Shown: positions 18,070 to 26,844, counted from the stretch's first letter. The stretch: 64,000 bases of DNA from Kushneria sinocarnis (GCF_003633775.1 NZ_RBIN01000005.1:62001-126000), one strand, 5' to 3'. The notes: generated from the letters alone by a model not told the origin. A program made the numbers and translations.

Positions 18070-18838
18070 TCGCGATGATCGCCGCCTGAGTCGGCGCATG
18101 CTGCTGCAGCGCGCGGCGCTGGGGGCCGCTGCGGTTACCCTGGGCGGCTGTGACCGGCTGTCGCAGAGCGAGACGATGACCCGACTGCTCGAGAGCGGTC
18201 AGGCCCTCAACATGAAAACCCAGCGGCTGCTGGCGGGGAGCGACGCCCTGGCCCCCGAGTATCCCGCCTCGATGATCTCGCCGGTCTTTCGGCCCAATGG
18301 CTCCACCAACCCGCAGACCGGGCTCTATCAGCGCCATCTCGCCAGTGACTTTGCCGACTGGCGCCTCGACATCGACGGACTGGTGGCGCAGCCGCTGAGC
18401 CTGAGCCTGACTGAGCTGCGCAGCATGCCGGCCCGTACCCAGATCACCCGCCACGACTGCGTCGAGGGCTGGAGTGTCATCGGCCAGTGGAGCGGCCCGG
18501 TGCTGGAGGATGTGCTCCAGCGTGCCGGCGTACGCCCCGAGGCCCGCTATGTGGTCTTTCACTGCATGGATCAGCTCAATGGCCGCGACTTCTATTACGA
18601 GAGCCTCGACATGGTCGCTGCCCGCCACCCCCAGACCATTCTGGCCCATTCACTCAACGGCGAGACGGTGCCCGTTGCCAACGGCGCGCCGCTGCGACTG
18701 CGGGTGGAGCGCCAGCTGGGCTACAAGATGGCCAAGTATCTGCGCGGCATCACGCTGGTCGAACATCTCGACGACATCCAGGGCGGCCGGGGCGGCTACT
18801 GGGAGGATCGCGGCTACACCTGGTACGCCGGCGTCTGA
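18062..18838 (+). CDS. Molybdopterin-dependent oxidoreductase (sulfite oxidase/MsrP-type), Tat-exported, possible lipoprotein
   Basis: Predicted periplasmic Mo-enzyme of the sulfite-oxidase fold, 258 residues. The N-terminus RLSRRMLLQRAALGAAAVTLGGC combines a twin-arginine signal with a lipobox-like LGGC (Cys30), so it may be lipid-anchored. The molybdenum ligand is Cys133 in TRHDCVEGWSVIGQWSGP, followed by the family's VVFHCMD and YYESLDM segments and YKMAKYLRGITLVEH near the end. The upstream overlapping gene gives a cytochrome b561 electron partner, as MsrQ does for MsrP. The substrate is unknown (sulfoxide repair is one option). It is shorter than most MsrP proteins. Confidence 0.87.
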   Translation: MSDRDDRRLSRRMLLQRAALGAAAVTLGGCDRLSQSETMTRLLESGQALNMKTQRLLAGSDALAPEYPASMISPVFRPNGSTNPQTGLYQRHLASDFADWRLDIDGLVAQPLSLSLTELRSMPARTQITRHDCVEGWSVIGQWSGPVLEDVLQRAGVRPEARYVVFHCMDQLNGRDFYYESLDMVAARHPQTILAHSLNGETVPVANGAPLRLRVERQLGYKMAKYLRGITLVEHLDDIQGGRGGYWEDRGYTWYAGV

Positions 18839-18973
18839 CGCTGCGGCTTTGGTCGATGCCCCGGGGATCCGCGTTGACAAACGCCTGCGCCAGGCTGAAC
18901 TGAAGGGGATTCAAGCGCCAACCGGCAAACCCGGAGGCGTCAGCCTTCATCCACTGAAAACGGACTGCACGAT

Positions 18974-19801
18974 ATGACTGGCACTGCCTTTCGCACTACC
19001 CTGCTCGCCTCTGCCGTCGCCCTGGCGGGGGCACTCTCGGCCGGAACGGCGCTGGCCGCCGACGACCAGGCCCAGACGCCCAGCAATCTGCGCGGCACCA
19101 TCACCGAAATCTCGGATGACGGCTTTACCGTACGCAGCAACCAAAATGGTGAAACCCACCGCATCGCGGTCAGCGACAGCACGCGCTTCTCCGCCGTCAG
19201 ACGCGCCAGCCTCGACGAGATCAGCGAGGGCACCTTCATCGGCACGGCCAATGTGCCCGGCAACGATGGCCAGGCCTCGCGGGCGCTGGAAATGGTGATC
19301 TTCCCCGAATCGATGAAGGGCACCGGACTGGGCAACTACCCCTGGGACATGCCACGCGGCGCCTCTGCCGGCAGCAACGCCGGCGACCGGCTGGGCGGGG
19401 CCGGCAGCAGTTCCACCATGACCAATGGCACCGTGACCGGTAGCGAAGATGGCGAAAAGCTGGGAGGCGCCGGGGGTAACTCCTCCATGACCAACGGCAC
19501 CGTGACCGATACCGGCGGCAGCAAAAAGCTGGGGGGCGCCAGCGGCGGTTCCACCATGACCAATGGCACCGTCAGCGGCACCGACAGCAGCAACGGCACG
19601 ATGACGCTGACGGTGGATTACGGCGACGGCAGCAAGCAGATTCGCGTGCCGCGCAATGTGCCTACCGTGAAGGCACAGCAGGCCACCATGGAGGATCTCT
19701 CCACCGGCCAGGCCGTCTTTGTTGCCGGTGACATGAACCAGTCACCCATCCCGGCGAAGGTAGTCATTGTCGGTCTGGACGGCACGGTGCCGCCTATGTA
19801 A
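18974..19801 (+). CDS. Exported DUF5666-like protein with three 23-residue tandem repeats
   Basis: The 275-residue product has a Sec signal peptide (cleavage near ALAADDQ, residue 29). An OB-like beta segment follows (LRGTITEISDDGFTVRSNQNGE), as in DUF5666-type proteins. Residues 138-206 are three tandem 23-residue repeats built on KLGGAGG-S-MTNGTVT. After this a second beta-rich part resumes (MTLTVDYGDGSKQIRVPRNVP), as if the repeats were inserted inside or between two related domains. No catalytic residues are seen; a role in the envelope or in metal/ligand binding is open. No strong ribosome site is visible. It is followed by a bidirectional terminator. Confidence 0.75.
   Translation: MTGTAFRTTLLASAVALAGALSAGTALAADDQAQTPSNLRGTITEISDDGFTVRSNQNGETHRIAVSDSTRFSAVRRASLDEISEGTFIGTANVPGNDGQASRALEMVIFPESMKGTGLGNYPWDMPRGASAGSNAGDRLGGAGSSSTMTNGTVTGSEDGEKLGGAGGNSSMTNGTVTDTGGSKKLGGASGGSTMTNGTVSGTDSSNGTMTLTVDYGDGSKQIRVPRNVPTVKAQQATMEDLSTGQAVFVAGDMNQSPIPAKVVIVGLDGTVPPM
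19385..19591 (+). repeat. Three 69-bp in-frame tandem repeats
   Basis: Three consecutive 69-bp units encode 23-residue repeats with core LGGAG-x-x-S-x-MTNGTV. The central ATGACCAA(T/C)GGCACCGT is nearly identical in each, so the array could expand or contract by slippage. Confidence 0.8.
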
Positions 19802-19856
19802 CGGCCGTCGCGCCCTTTCATGACCCCGGATCCATGATCACAGCGCCATGACCACG

Positions 19857-19890
19857 AAAAACCCCGGTCGCGTATTGCGACCGGGGTTTC
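19857..19890. terminator. Bidirectional terminator between convergent genes
   Basis: A 13-bp perfect stem (AAACCCCGGTCGC / GCGACCGGGGTTT) has a GTATT loop. It gives TTTC on the plus strand and TTTTT on the minus strand. It serves the repeat protein gene and the BCCT transporter gene, which converge here. Confidence 0.85.
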
Positions 19891-19920
19891 CGTCTCAGCA
19901 ACGTTCGCTGCTCAAGTGTC

Positions 19921-21987
19921 TCAGGCAGGGGGCTGCTCGGGACTGTCCGGCATGTTGACGCTACCGGGCTCCTGCCGGTTGAGATGCAGAAAGTGCAGGT
20001 GCCGCTCGTACTGATCGAGAATGTCCTCGATCACCTGTTCGCGGCTGTAGCCCATCAGATCATACCCCTGGCTGCCCTCGAGCAGATGCACCTCGAGCCG
20101 GTAGTACTGCGATGAGGCATGGGGCGTGCGCATCGCAAACGAGGGCGTTCCGTAGCGGCAGGTCCACACCTGGTAGGTGAAGTTCTGCTCCTCGTCGAGC
20201 TGCACGTTGAGCGAGATGTAGTGCGACTCGTTCTGGATGCCCTGATTGATCTCGACCTGTACCCCCTGCGCCTCGATCTCCTGGCTGACCGACTCCATCG
20301 CCGGTTGCACCGTCTCCGCGAGAAAGCGTTTCGACTGCTTGAGATCGGGGAAGCTCATGGCGCGCTTGAGCCGCTGCTGCCAGCTGCGATTGCTGCCGCG
20401 CTCGCTGCCGCCGCCGGTCCGGCCGGAAAGATGACCGGCCAGGCTGAGACGATGGCTGTCCTCCTTGAAGGCCTCGACCTTGAGCGCCTTGTAGAGCCCC
20501 GCAATCATGAAGAACAGCACCACCGAGAAGGGCAGCCCGGTGATCACCACCGCACTCTGCAGGGCGGAGAGGCCGCCGGCCAGCAGCAGCGCCAGGGTCA
20601 GTACGCCGATCACGGCCGACCACAGGATGCGCATCCAGATCGGTGCGTCACTGTTGACGTTCTTCAGGATCGAGGTGAAGTTCGACAGTACCAGCGCGCC
20701 GGAATCCCCCGAGGTCACGAAGAACACGATCGCCAGGATACTGACTGCAATGGTGGTCACGATCGGGAACGGATACTCCTGCAGGAACAGATAGATACCG
20801 GCTGGCGGCGTCTCCATGACCTGCTGACCGAAATCGGTCGCGCCATTCATGGCCATGTCGATGGCGCTGTTACCCAGCAGCGACATCCAGATCATCATGA
20901 AGGCGATCGGCAGGGTCAGGGTACCGGCCACGAAGGTACGAATGGTGCGCCCGCGCGAGATGCGCGCCAGGAACAGCCCCACGAACGGCCCCCAGGCAAT
21001 CCACCACGCCCAGAAGAACAGCGTCCAGGCATTGAGCCAGCTGGTGGGCGGATCGAAGGCGTAGGTATCGAACGACATGGCGACAAAACCGGCCAGATAG
21101 TCACCGACGTTCATCACCAGCGCATTGAGCAAAAAGATCGTCTTGCCGGCAAACAGCACGAACAGCAGAAGCGCTACCGCCAGCAGGATATTGAACTCGG
21201 AGAGACGCCGGATGCCCTTTTCCACCCCGGTAACGGCGGAAATGGTGGCAAAGACGACGATCATCAGCACCAGAATGGTCTGGGTCCAGGCACTCTCGGT
21301 AATGCCGAACATGAAGTTCAGCCCATAGTTGAGCTGAATCACCCCGATGCCGAGGCTGGCGGCGATCCCGAAGACGGTGCCCAGCACCGCGGCAATATCG
21401 ACCGCATGGCCGATGGGCCCGTAGATGCGTTTGCCGAAGATGGGATACAGCGCGCTGCTGATGGTCAGCGGCAGGTTATGCCGATAGCTGAAGAAGGCCA
21501 GCGACATCCCCACCAGGGTATAGATCCCCCAGCCCGAGAGCCCCCAGTGAAGGAAGGTCAGCTGCATGGCATGACGGGCAGCCGCGACCTGATTCTCCGG
21601 CGCATCGGGCGCGTTGTAGAACTGGGTCAGCGGTTCGGCCAGCGCAAAGAAGATCACGCCGATCCCGATGCCGGCGGAAAACAGCATCGCCGACCAGGAG
21701 AAGATATTGAAGTCGGGACGGGCGTGTTCAGGCCCCAGCCGGATCTTGCCGAAGCGGGAGAGGCCGATGAATATCACGAAGGCGAGATAGATGACGACCG
21801 TGAGGAAGTAGTACCAGCCGAAGGTATGGGCGATCCACCCCAGCACGGCGTTGATGACGGTGTTGGCCCGCTCGGTGTCGATCATCGTCCACAGCGAGAA
21901 GACAACAATCCCGATGACCGAGCCGTAGAAGACCACCGGATTGAGCCGATCCCGCGATGCGGTGTCGTTGTCGGTTTGTGCGCTCAT
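19921..21987 (-). CDS. betT: BCCT family transporter, BetT-like (choline/betaine uptake)
   Basis: A 688-residue secondary transporter with about 12 membrane helices and a long hydrophilic C-terminal tail (about residues 510-688). This layout is typical of BetT choline transporters, whose tail takes part in osmotic sensing. Family marks: FSAGIGIGVIFFALAEPLTQF with the glycine stretch of TM3, and WTLFFWAWWIAWGPFVGLFLARISRGRTIR with the tryptophan-rich signature of TM8. It would bring in choline or glycine betaine for osmoprotection. No betIBA genes are nearby, so the exact substrate is uncertain. The ribosome site is AGGAA; the upstream 250 bases are AT-rich. Confidence 0.9.
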   Translation of the reverse strand: MSAQTDNDTASRDRLNPVVFYGSVIGIVVFSLWTMIDTERANTVINAVLGWIAHTFGWYYFLTVVIYLAFVIFIGLSRFGKIRLGPEHARPDFNIFSWSAMLFSAGIGIGVIFFALAEPLTQFYNAPDAPENQVAAARHAMQLTFLHWGLSGWGIYTLVGMSLAFFSYRHNLPLTISSALYPIFGKRIYGPIGHAVDIAAVLGTVFGIAASLGIGVIQLNYGLNFMFGITESAWTQTILVLMIVVFATISAVTGVEKGIRRLSEFNILLAVALLLFVLFAGKTIFLLNALVMNVGDYLAGFVAMSFDTYAFDPPTSWLNAWTLFFWAWWIAWGPFVGLFLARISRGRTIRTFVAGTLTLPIAFMMIWMSLLGNSAIDMAMNGATDFGQQVMETPPAGIYLFLQEYPFPIVTTIAVSILAIVFFVTSGDSGALVLSNFTSILKNVNSDAPIWMRILWSAVIGVLTLALLLAGGLSALQSAVVITGLPFSVVLFFMIAGLYKALKVEAFKEDSHRLSLAGHLSGRTGGGSERGSNRSWQQRLKRAMSFPDLKQSKRFLAETVQPAMESVSQEIEAQGVQVEINQGIQNESHYISLNVQLDEEQNFTYQVWTCRYGTPSFAMRTPHASSQYYRLEVHLLEGSQGYDLMGYSREQVIEDILDQYERHLHFLHLNRQEPGSVNMPDSPEQPPA

Positions 21988-22239
21988 GGGATTCCTGATG
22001 GTTCAAGAAGTGAAATGAAAACGCCTGGATCACCGCATGCGGGATCCAGCACGGGCCGCCTGATGCGCCGGATATCGCCGGGAGCGGTCTCCCTGACAAC
22101 GGGCGCCAGCGATGCCGGCTCAGCGCGACCGCCACTATCCTCGCTTTATTTTAACGAGTGTTCAAGAAAAATCCATTATGGAATCTACAGGGTATAAAAA
22201 TCGAATCTTATTTATAAGCAGCCCAACCACCCGTGAAAC

Positions 22240-22265
22240 AAAAAAAGCGCCCCGGAAAGGGCGCT
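22240..22265 (-). terminator. Rho-independent terminator of the outer-membrane protein gene
   Basis: AGCGCCC/GGGCGCT form a 7-bp stem followed by seven T residues on the minus strand, 30 bases past the stop of the gene at 22296-22979. Confidence 0.85.
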
Positions 22266-22295
22266 CTGGAGGCGGAGCCGGCCAGCAAGGCCGAT

Positions 22296-22979
22296 TCAGA
22301 AGGTGTATTCGATCCCGATCACGGCGACCGGATAGATATGATACTTGTTCAGATCATCGCGGATATCGTCTTCCTGCCGGTCGGCTTCACGACGCAGCTC
22401 GGCCTGGACAGCCGGATCGGAGGTGGCACTGCCCCGCGGCGTGAGGGACACGTCCGGATCGATCCAGAAGGCCCCGGCCTCGGCGAAGAAGCCCAGCCCC
22501 GACCGGCTGCTGTTGCGCCAGCCCAGCCCCAGATAGGGTTCGACGCTGTCGGAGAGCTCGGCACGGCCCTCAAGACGCCCCAGATCCTCGGTGCTGTAGG
22601 TATTGCCGCCAAACCGGACCGAGTCCGGCGCCCCGTCATAGGTTCCCGTGGCCTTCAGCTGAACGTCCGGACGCACGGCCCCGGCCGACAGGAAGAAACC
22701 GCCGGCCCAGGGGAAGTAATCCAGCTTGAGGCTGTAGATGTCGGAGTCGATTTCACCGTCATAATCGACGTCATCGTTGCTGTAATCGAGATTGTCGTAG
22801 TTGAAGCCGCTGTAACCGGCGGTCAGTGCGAAATGGTCACTGAAGCGCCAGCTGACGCTTCCGCCGAAGCCGGTGGTGCCGGCCTGGGCCCCCACCGACC
22901 AGTGATCGGCCGCCTGGGCACTCACCCCGGTCGACAGCAGCAGTGCGCCAGCCAGCGCCATTGAAGCAGAACGAAACAT
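22296..22979 (-). CDS. Outer-membrane beta-barrel protein (8-strand, OmpW/OmpA-barrel-like)
   Basis: The 227-residue product has a clear Sec signal (MFRSASMALAGALLLSTGVSAQAAD) and then alternating amphipathic strands rich in Gly and aromatics (HWSVGAQAGTTGFGGSVSWRFSDHFALTAGYSGF and onward). It ends VAVIGIEYTF with the terminal Phe recognised by the Bam machinery. An acidic loop, YDNLDYSNDDVDYDGEIDSD, fits an extracellular loop in a salt-loving organism. The start at 22979 is chosen for the signal peptide; the longer frame adds 64 residues of unlikely sequence. Ligand and function are unknown. It is followed by a strong terminator. Confidence 0.82.
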   Translation of the reverse strand: MFRSASMALAGALLLSTGVSAQAADHWSVGAQAGTTGFGGSVSWRFSDHFALTAGYSGFNYDNLDYSNDDVDYDGEIDSDIYSLKLDYFPWAGGFFLSAGAVRPDVQLKATGTYDGAPDSVRFGGNTYSTEDLGRLEGRAELSDSVEPYLGLGWRNSSRSGLGFFAEAGAFWIDPDVSLTPRGSATSDPAVQAELRREADRQEDDIRDDLNKYHIYPVAVIGIEYTF

Positions 22980-23132
22980 GACAGACGATTCCCCTGAATA
23001 ATAATTGGTATCGACGCGGCGGCTACCGTCGGCAAGATGGGCCCGGTCGTGTAATCCGGCAGTCGACGGCTTCTTATCATGCCCCATTTCAAACGGCTGC
23101 AAGGATCGAATACCCTGTTGCAATGGGTTCTG

Positions 23133-23158
23133 TTCGGGCCATGGTGGTACTGCCCGAA
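23133..23158. promoter_or_regulatory. Inverted repeat TTCGGGC-N12-GCCCGAA upstream of sui1
   Basis: Two 7-bp arms lie 69 bases upstream of the SUI1 start. A second interleaved pair (GGTGGT/ACCACC) is present just after. This could be an operator or a structured leader; no known riboswitch pattern was recognised. Confidence 0.25.
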
Positions 23159-23226
23159 AATGGCGCACCACCCTGGCAGGCCTCTGTACCCGCTTTTATC
23201 ACATCGCAACGCCTTGGAGAGCCATC

Positions 23227-23580
23227 ATGTCATCGTTGCGTGACCAACTGAGTCGTCAGGTGTACTCCACCGAACAGGGTGATCTGCGCAAACAGCAGCT
23301 CCCTGACCATGATGTCGAGGATGAACGGCTGGCCCGGCTGGACGGCATCGTACGCCTCCGGCGTGAAAAGTCGGGCCGCAAGGGCAAGGGGGTGACCGTC
23401 ATTGACGGCGTACCGCTGCGGGAAGAAGCACTCAAGCCTCTGCTGCAGGCCCTGAAGAAGCGCTGCGGCAGCGGTGGCGCGCTCAAGGAGGGCGTGCTCG
23501 AGATTCAGGGCGACCATCGCGACACGCTCAAATCGGAACTCGAGCGTCGCGGCTACACCGTTCGGCTGGCAGGTGGCTGA
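23227..23580 (+). CDS. yciH: Translation initiation factor SUI1/YciH (eIF1-like)
   Basis: A 117-residue cytoplasmic eIF1-fold protein. The core reads VRLRREKSGRKGKGVTVIDGVPL, then LKPLLQALKKRCGSGGALKEGVLEIQGDHRDTLKSELERRGYTVRLAGG. It includes the basic loop and the conserved CG-[GS]-GG-x-K-x-G pattern of SUI1 domains. Bacterial YciH influences start-site fidelity and is thought to act mainly under stress. The start MSSLRDQL has GGAGAG upstream; a longer open frame before it has no such support. The next gene, ybaY-like, begins three bases after the stop, so the two probably share a transcript. Confidence 0.9.
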   Translation: MSSLRDQLSRQVYSTEQGDLRKQQLPDHDVEDERLARLDGIVRLRREKSGRKGKGVTVIDGVPLREEALKPLLQALKKRCGSGGALKEGVLEIQGDHRDTLKSELERRGYTVRLAGG

Positions 23581-23583
23581 CGC

Positions 23584-24006
23584 ATGAGAGCACGGAAGTC
23601 CGCGCCACTGCTGGCGCTTGCGTGTATTTCCGGCCTACTGGGCGGCTGCAGCCTGTTCGCCGGCGAGCCGCAGCTGGAGACGCTATCGGGGCAGCTGACC
23701 AGCGAGACGACCACCTCCCTGCCAGCCGACGCCACGATCGAGGTACGCCTGATCGAGCACGGCGGCGATGACACCACCCTGGCAACCACCGAGCTGCACC
23801 ACCCCGGGCCCTTTCCGATCGACTACCAGCTTCGTTACGACGCCGCTGCCCTGCGCACTGACCACCGCTACACGCTGGATGCCACCATCCGGGTCAACAC
23901 TCGGGTGCGCTATCTCAACGGCGACACCGTGCCCCTGTCGACGGAGCACGACCCCGGGCAGCCGCTGGATATTCCGATGGTGCCGGTCAACCGCCCGGAC
24001 GCATGA
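23584..24006 (+). CDS. YbaY family lipoprotein
   Basis: A 140-residue envelope lipoprotein with lipobox L-G-G-C (Cys22). The mature part matches the YbaY/YscW type: LSGQLTSETTTSLPADATIEVRLIEHG, then PFPIDYQLRYDAAAL and YTLDATIRVNTRVRYLNGDTVPL, a single beta-sandwich. The function of the family is not settled. The ribosome site AGGTGG lies within the end of the upstream yciH gene. The 3' end overlaps the convergent sirtuin gene by 20 bases. Confidence 0.85.
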   Translation: MRARKSAPLLALACISGLLGGCSLFAGEPQLETLSGQLTSETTTSLPADATIEVRLIEHGGDDTTLATTELHHPGPFPIDYQLRYDAAALRTDHRYTLDATIRVNTRVRYLNGDTVPLSTEHDPGQPLDIPMVPVNRPDA

Positions 24007-24868
24007 CCGTCAGCAGGGTGGCAAGCCCCTCGTCGATCCGGTCATGCTTGAGGGTGAAAAGCGCATCGGCCCGGGTGCGACCGCGATTGAAACAGAAGAT
24101 GGGCATGGCGAGTCTCGCGGCATGGCGGGCAAAGCGATAGCCCGAGAACACCATCAGCGAGGAGCCGATCACCAGCAGGGCATCGGCCCGCTCGAGCATG
24201 CCCATTGCCCGGCCGAGGCGCGGATGGGACACGTTATCGCCGAAGAACACCACATCCGGCTTGAGAATGCCGCTTTCACAGCGCGGACAGGCCGCCAGCC
24301 GAAAGCGTGAGAAATCCACCTCCTCGAGATAGGCATCCCCGTCGGGAGCCACCTCGGCTTCCATGTTCACCCAGTCGGGGTTGAGCGCGCCGAGATGCTC
24401 ATGCAGGGCATCGCGCTTTATGAGCAGATTGCACTGCATGCAGCGCACCAGATCGGCACGCCCATGAAGATCGATCACCCGGCGGCTGCCGGCCTTCTGA
24501 TGCAGCCGATCAACGTTCTGGGTAATCACGCCCTCGATGTGGCCGCGCCGCTCGAGTTCCGCCAGCTCGCGATGGGCCGCCCCCGGCTGCGCCCCGGCAA
24601 GCAGCCGATAGCCCACCAGGCTGCGCGCCCAGTAGCGGCGACGCGCCCACTCGCTGCTCATGTAGCTCTGATGGCTCATCGGCTGCGGGCGCTTCCAGGC
24701 CCCGCTCTCGTCGCGATAGTCGGGGATGCCGCTGGCGGTGCTGATACCGGCGCCGGTCAATACACACAGCCGCCGCCCCTGCACCTGCTCGGCCAGCACT
24801 GCCAGGGTGCGATCGCGGCTCGCGGCGTCCTCATCGCCGGCATCCGGTCTGACTGGCTGGTGTTTCAT
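23987..24868 (-). CDS. SIR2-family NAD-dependent protein deacylase
   Basis: A 293-residue cytoplasmic sirtuin of the class II (SIRT4-like) type. NAD-binding marks are LTGAGISTASGIPDYRDESG (about residues 37-56) and ITQNVDRLHQKAG. The catalytic His is in LHGRADLVRC. Four zinc cysteines appear as CMQC and CPRC, separated by a long insert, and PDVVFFGDNV and VIGSSLMVFSGYR follow. It removes acyl groups from lysines using NAD+; the target proteins cannot be predicted. The start has AGAGAGG upstream. Its 3' end overlaps the convergent ybaY-like gene. Confidence 0.92.
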   Translation of the reverse strand: MKHQPVRPDAGDEDAASRDRTLAVLAEQVQGRRLCVLTGAGISTASGIPDYRDESGAWKRPQPMSHQSYMSSEWARRRYWARSLVGYRLLAGAQPGAAHRELAELERRGHIEGVITQNVDRLHQKAGSRRVIDLHGRADLVRCMQCNLLIKRDALHEHLGALNPDWVNMEAEVAPDGDAYLEEVDFSRFRLAACPRCESGILKPDVVFFGDNVSHPRLGRAMGMLERADALLVIGSSLMVFSGYRFARHAARLAMPIFCFNRGRTRADALFTLKHDRIDEGLATLLTVMRPGG

Positions 24869-24981
24869 GACGCTGGCTGACCTCTCTTCGTTACCCGCTC
24901 TTCACCGATCGGACGTGGTCCCCGCGGACCACTGCCGTTACCATGACCCCTCGTCGGCTCTCTCTTCCGTGGAACCTGCCC

Positions 24982-25866
24982 ATGGCCTGGCTGGAATACC
25001 TGCTGCCCCTGATCTTTCTTGCCCCACCCTGCGCGACCGCACTCGTGGTCATCGCACTGCGTCGCCTGTTCAGCCGGCGACTGGTATCGCCCGTGACGCA
25101 ACGCCCGCTGCGCGAACCCGGTCAGCATCTGCGCGATCGTCTCGATACCGCCCAGACCCGACTGTTTCTGGTGGGCGGTCTGGGGCCCATCATGGTCATG
25201 CTGCCGCTTGTCTACGGCATGGGGCGAATGCTGTTTGCACCGCGCCAGGACTGGATCGAATGGAGTTTCTACGGCCTGCTGTGCACGCTGGCGGTGATGA
25301 TCGCCTGCGGCCTGCTGATGCGCCTGCACTACCATATCAGCCATCTGCGCCTGAGCCTCTCCTGTGCCCTGGAAGTCCACCATACGCTGGATGAGGTCTG
25401 TCATCAGGCATCGCTGGAAGGCCATCGTGACATCGATCTGCTGCATGACGTTCCCGGTGACGGTTTCAGTATCGGCCATGTGGTACTGACCCGTCAGGCC
25501 CTCTTCGTCATCACCACCAAGGGCCGGCAGCGCCCTCCCTGGACCACTGCGGAGAGTCCGGTCCGGGTACAGGAGGAGCGCCTGCTGTTTCCCCACAACG
25601 AGGAGCGTCGCCCCCTGCGCGAGGCCCGTCGGGCCGCCCGCTGGCTGGAGGCCCGGGTCAACCGCGACGCAGACGAGGCCATACCGGTGCAGGCGGTACT
25701 GGTACTTCCGGGCTGGCAGATCAACGACAGCGACAGGAACCGGGGGATCAGTATTGTCAATGAAGCCGGGCTGTCGCAATTGATCGCCGGGGCCGACGCC
25801 GAGATCATCCCGATCGAGCAGTATCGACGCATCGACCGCCTGCTGCGCCGGCTGCCCCAGACCTGA
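24982..25866 (+). CDS. Membrane-anchored NERD-domain protein
   Basis: The 294-residue protein begins with hydrophobic helices (MAWLEYLLPLIFLAPPCATALVVIALRRLF, then two more at about residues 65-85 and 95-115). It ends in a soluble NERD-like domain: SLEGHRDIDLLHDVPGDGFSIGHVVLTRQALFVITTKGR, with the Asp and the T-K-x-K/R-like end of the nuclease-related fold, and VPVQAVLVLPGW-like segments after it. NERD is related to restriction-enzyme-type nuclease folds, but most members have no known role. An upstream ATG at 24943 is also in frame. The gene is divergent from the sirtuin gene, 113 bases away. Confidence 0.78.
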   Translation: MAWLEYLLPLIFLAPPCATALVVIALRRLFSRRLVSPVTQRPLREPGQHLRDRLDTAQTRLFLVGGLGPIMVMLPLVYGMGRMLFAPRQDWIEWSFYGLLCTLAVMIACGLLMRLHYHISHLRLSLSCALEVHHTLDEVCHQASLEGHRDIDLLHDVPGDGFSIGHVVLTRQALFVITTKGRQRPPWTTAESPVRVQEERLLFPHNEERRPLREARRAARWLEARVNRDADEAIPVQAVLVLPGWQINDSDRNRGISIVNEAGLSQLIAGADAEIIPIEQYRRIDRLLRRLPQT

Positions 25867-25890
25867 ATCCGCCGGCCGCTGCCGCGGGCT

Positions 25891-26661
25891 TCAGGACGGT
25901 GCCGCAATCAGGAAGCGGCTCGGACAGCTGCCGGGCTCGAGGGGCGCCAGCGAGCGCGGTTGCGGGAAAGCGTCGAGCGCCCGGCGCTGGATGCCGATGG
26001 CAATGCCGGTCAGCCAGGCCACCCCCTCGCGGCGTTCGCAATCCAGCCTCAGCGCACGAGTGCTGTCGGTTCGAAACTCCTCGCGAAAGCGTGCCAGCAG
26101 TGTCTCGCGCGCGACCATCGTACCCGCCCGCAGACGCATGAAGTCACTCCAGTCGCTGGCATTGATCCGTCGATACAGCTGCAGCGCGGTCGAGAAATAG
26201 TCCTGGGCCGAAAGGCCGAAACAGGCGGCATGCTTGGTATATTCATGCCGCTCGAGGCAGCTGCGTGTTCCCGGCATGGCCTGTTCGAGCCGGCCCTGCA
26301 GCCTGTCTTCCAGCGTCAGCGGCGTCAGCCGGCAGAAGCCGCCCCGGGGTTCGCCACTGAAGTGATAACAGCCCGCCTGCCACCATTCGCTCTGCGCTAC
26401 GCCCTGCTGGCGCAACTGCTGCGGCAGCGAGGGCCAGAGCCCATGCAGTACCAGCAGGCCATCGGGCGTATCCGTGGCACATTCGGCTCTGCCCCGGCCT
26501 TCGACATGACAGAAGCCGGGATGCCAGCTCAGGGCCAGGGTGTAGTGCTCGAAATCGGTCAGGCGCGTGGGCGACAGTGACCGGGCCATGGCCTCGCCCA
26601 TCATACCCAGCGCAAGCAATCCGATGCCGACCCGTTTGAGCATTCTGCCTGTCATGGCCAT
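25891..26661 (-). CDS. RNase T2 family ribonuclease, exported
   Basis: A 256-residue periplasmic endoribonuclease of the RNase T2/RNase I family that cuts RNA through 2',3'-cyclic phosphates. Both active-site segments are present: CAS I as LVLHGLWP (His73) and CAS II as RHEYTKHAACFG (His139, Glu140, Lys143, His144). The upstream LALSWHPGFC replaces the more usual W-x-P-x-x-C pattern conservatively. An N-terminal signal (LLALGMMGEAMA) directs export. AAGGAG precedes the start; a second ATG two codons in is equally placed. Role: scavenging of extracellular or periplasmic RNA. Confidence 0.9.
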   Translation of the reverse strand: MAMTGRMLKRVGIGLLALGMMGEAMARSLSPTRLTDFEHYTLALSWHPGFCHVEGRGRAECATDTPDGLLVLHGLWPSLPQQLRQQGVAQSEWWQAGCYHFSGEPRGGFCRLTPLTLEDRLQGRLEQAMPGTRSCLERHEYTKHAACFGLSAQDYFSTALQLYRRINASDWSDFMRLRAGTMVARETLLARFREEFRTDSTRALRLDCERREGVAWLTGIAIGIQRRALDAFPQPRSLAPLEPGSCPSRFLIAAPS

Positions 26662-26844
26662 AGCCGCCCTCTCCTTTCAATCCGTTGTTGCCGTCATGCC
26701 CGTATTTATTTTCATCGGAACAACATGACCGAACCGGCACAAGACAGACGATTCATCAAACCGGAATCTCTGTAATTAATAGCTGTTTTGAAAGGAAAAA
26801 TCGCTCTCGTGTAGCGCCAGTTCGACTTTGGTCCCTATATACCA

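Noticed and set aside
18874-18903. TTGACA upstream of the repeat protein gene as a -35 box
   Set aside because: At 16-18 bases downstream there is no hexamer resembling TATAAT, so it was not called as a promoter.
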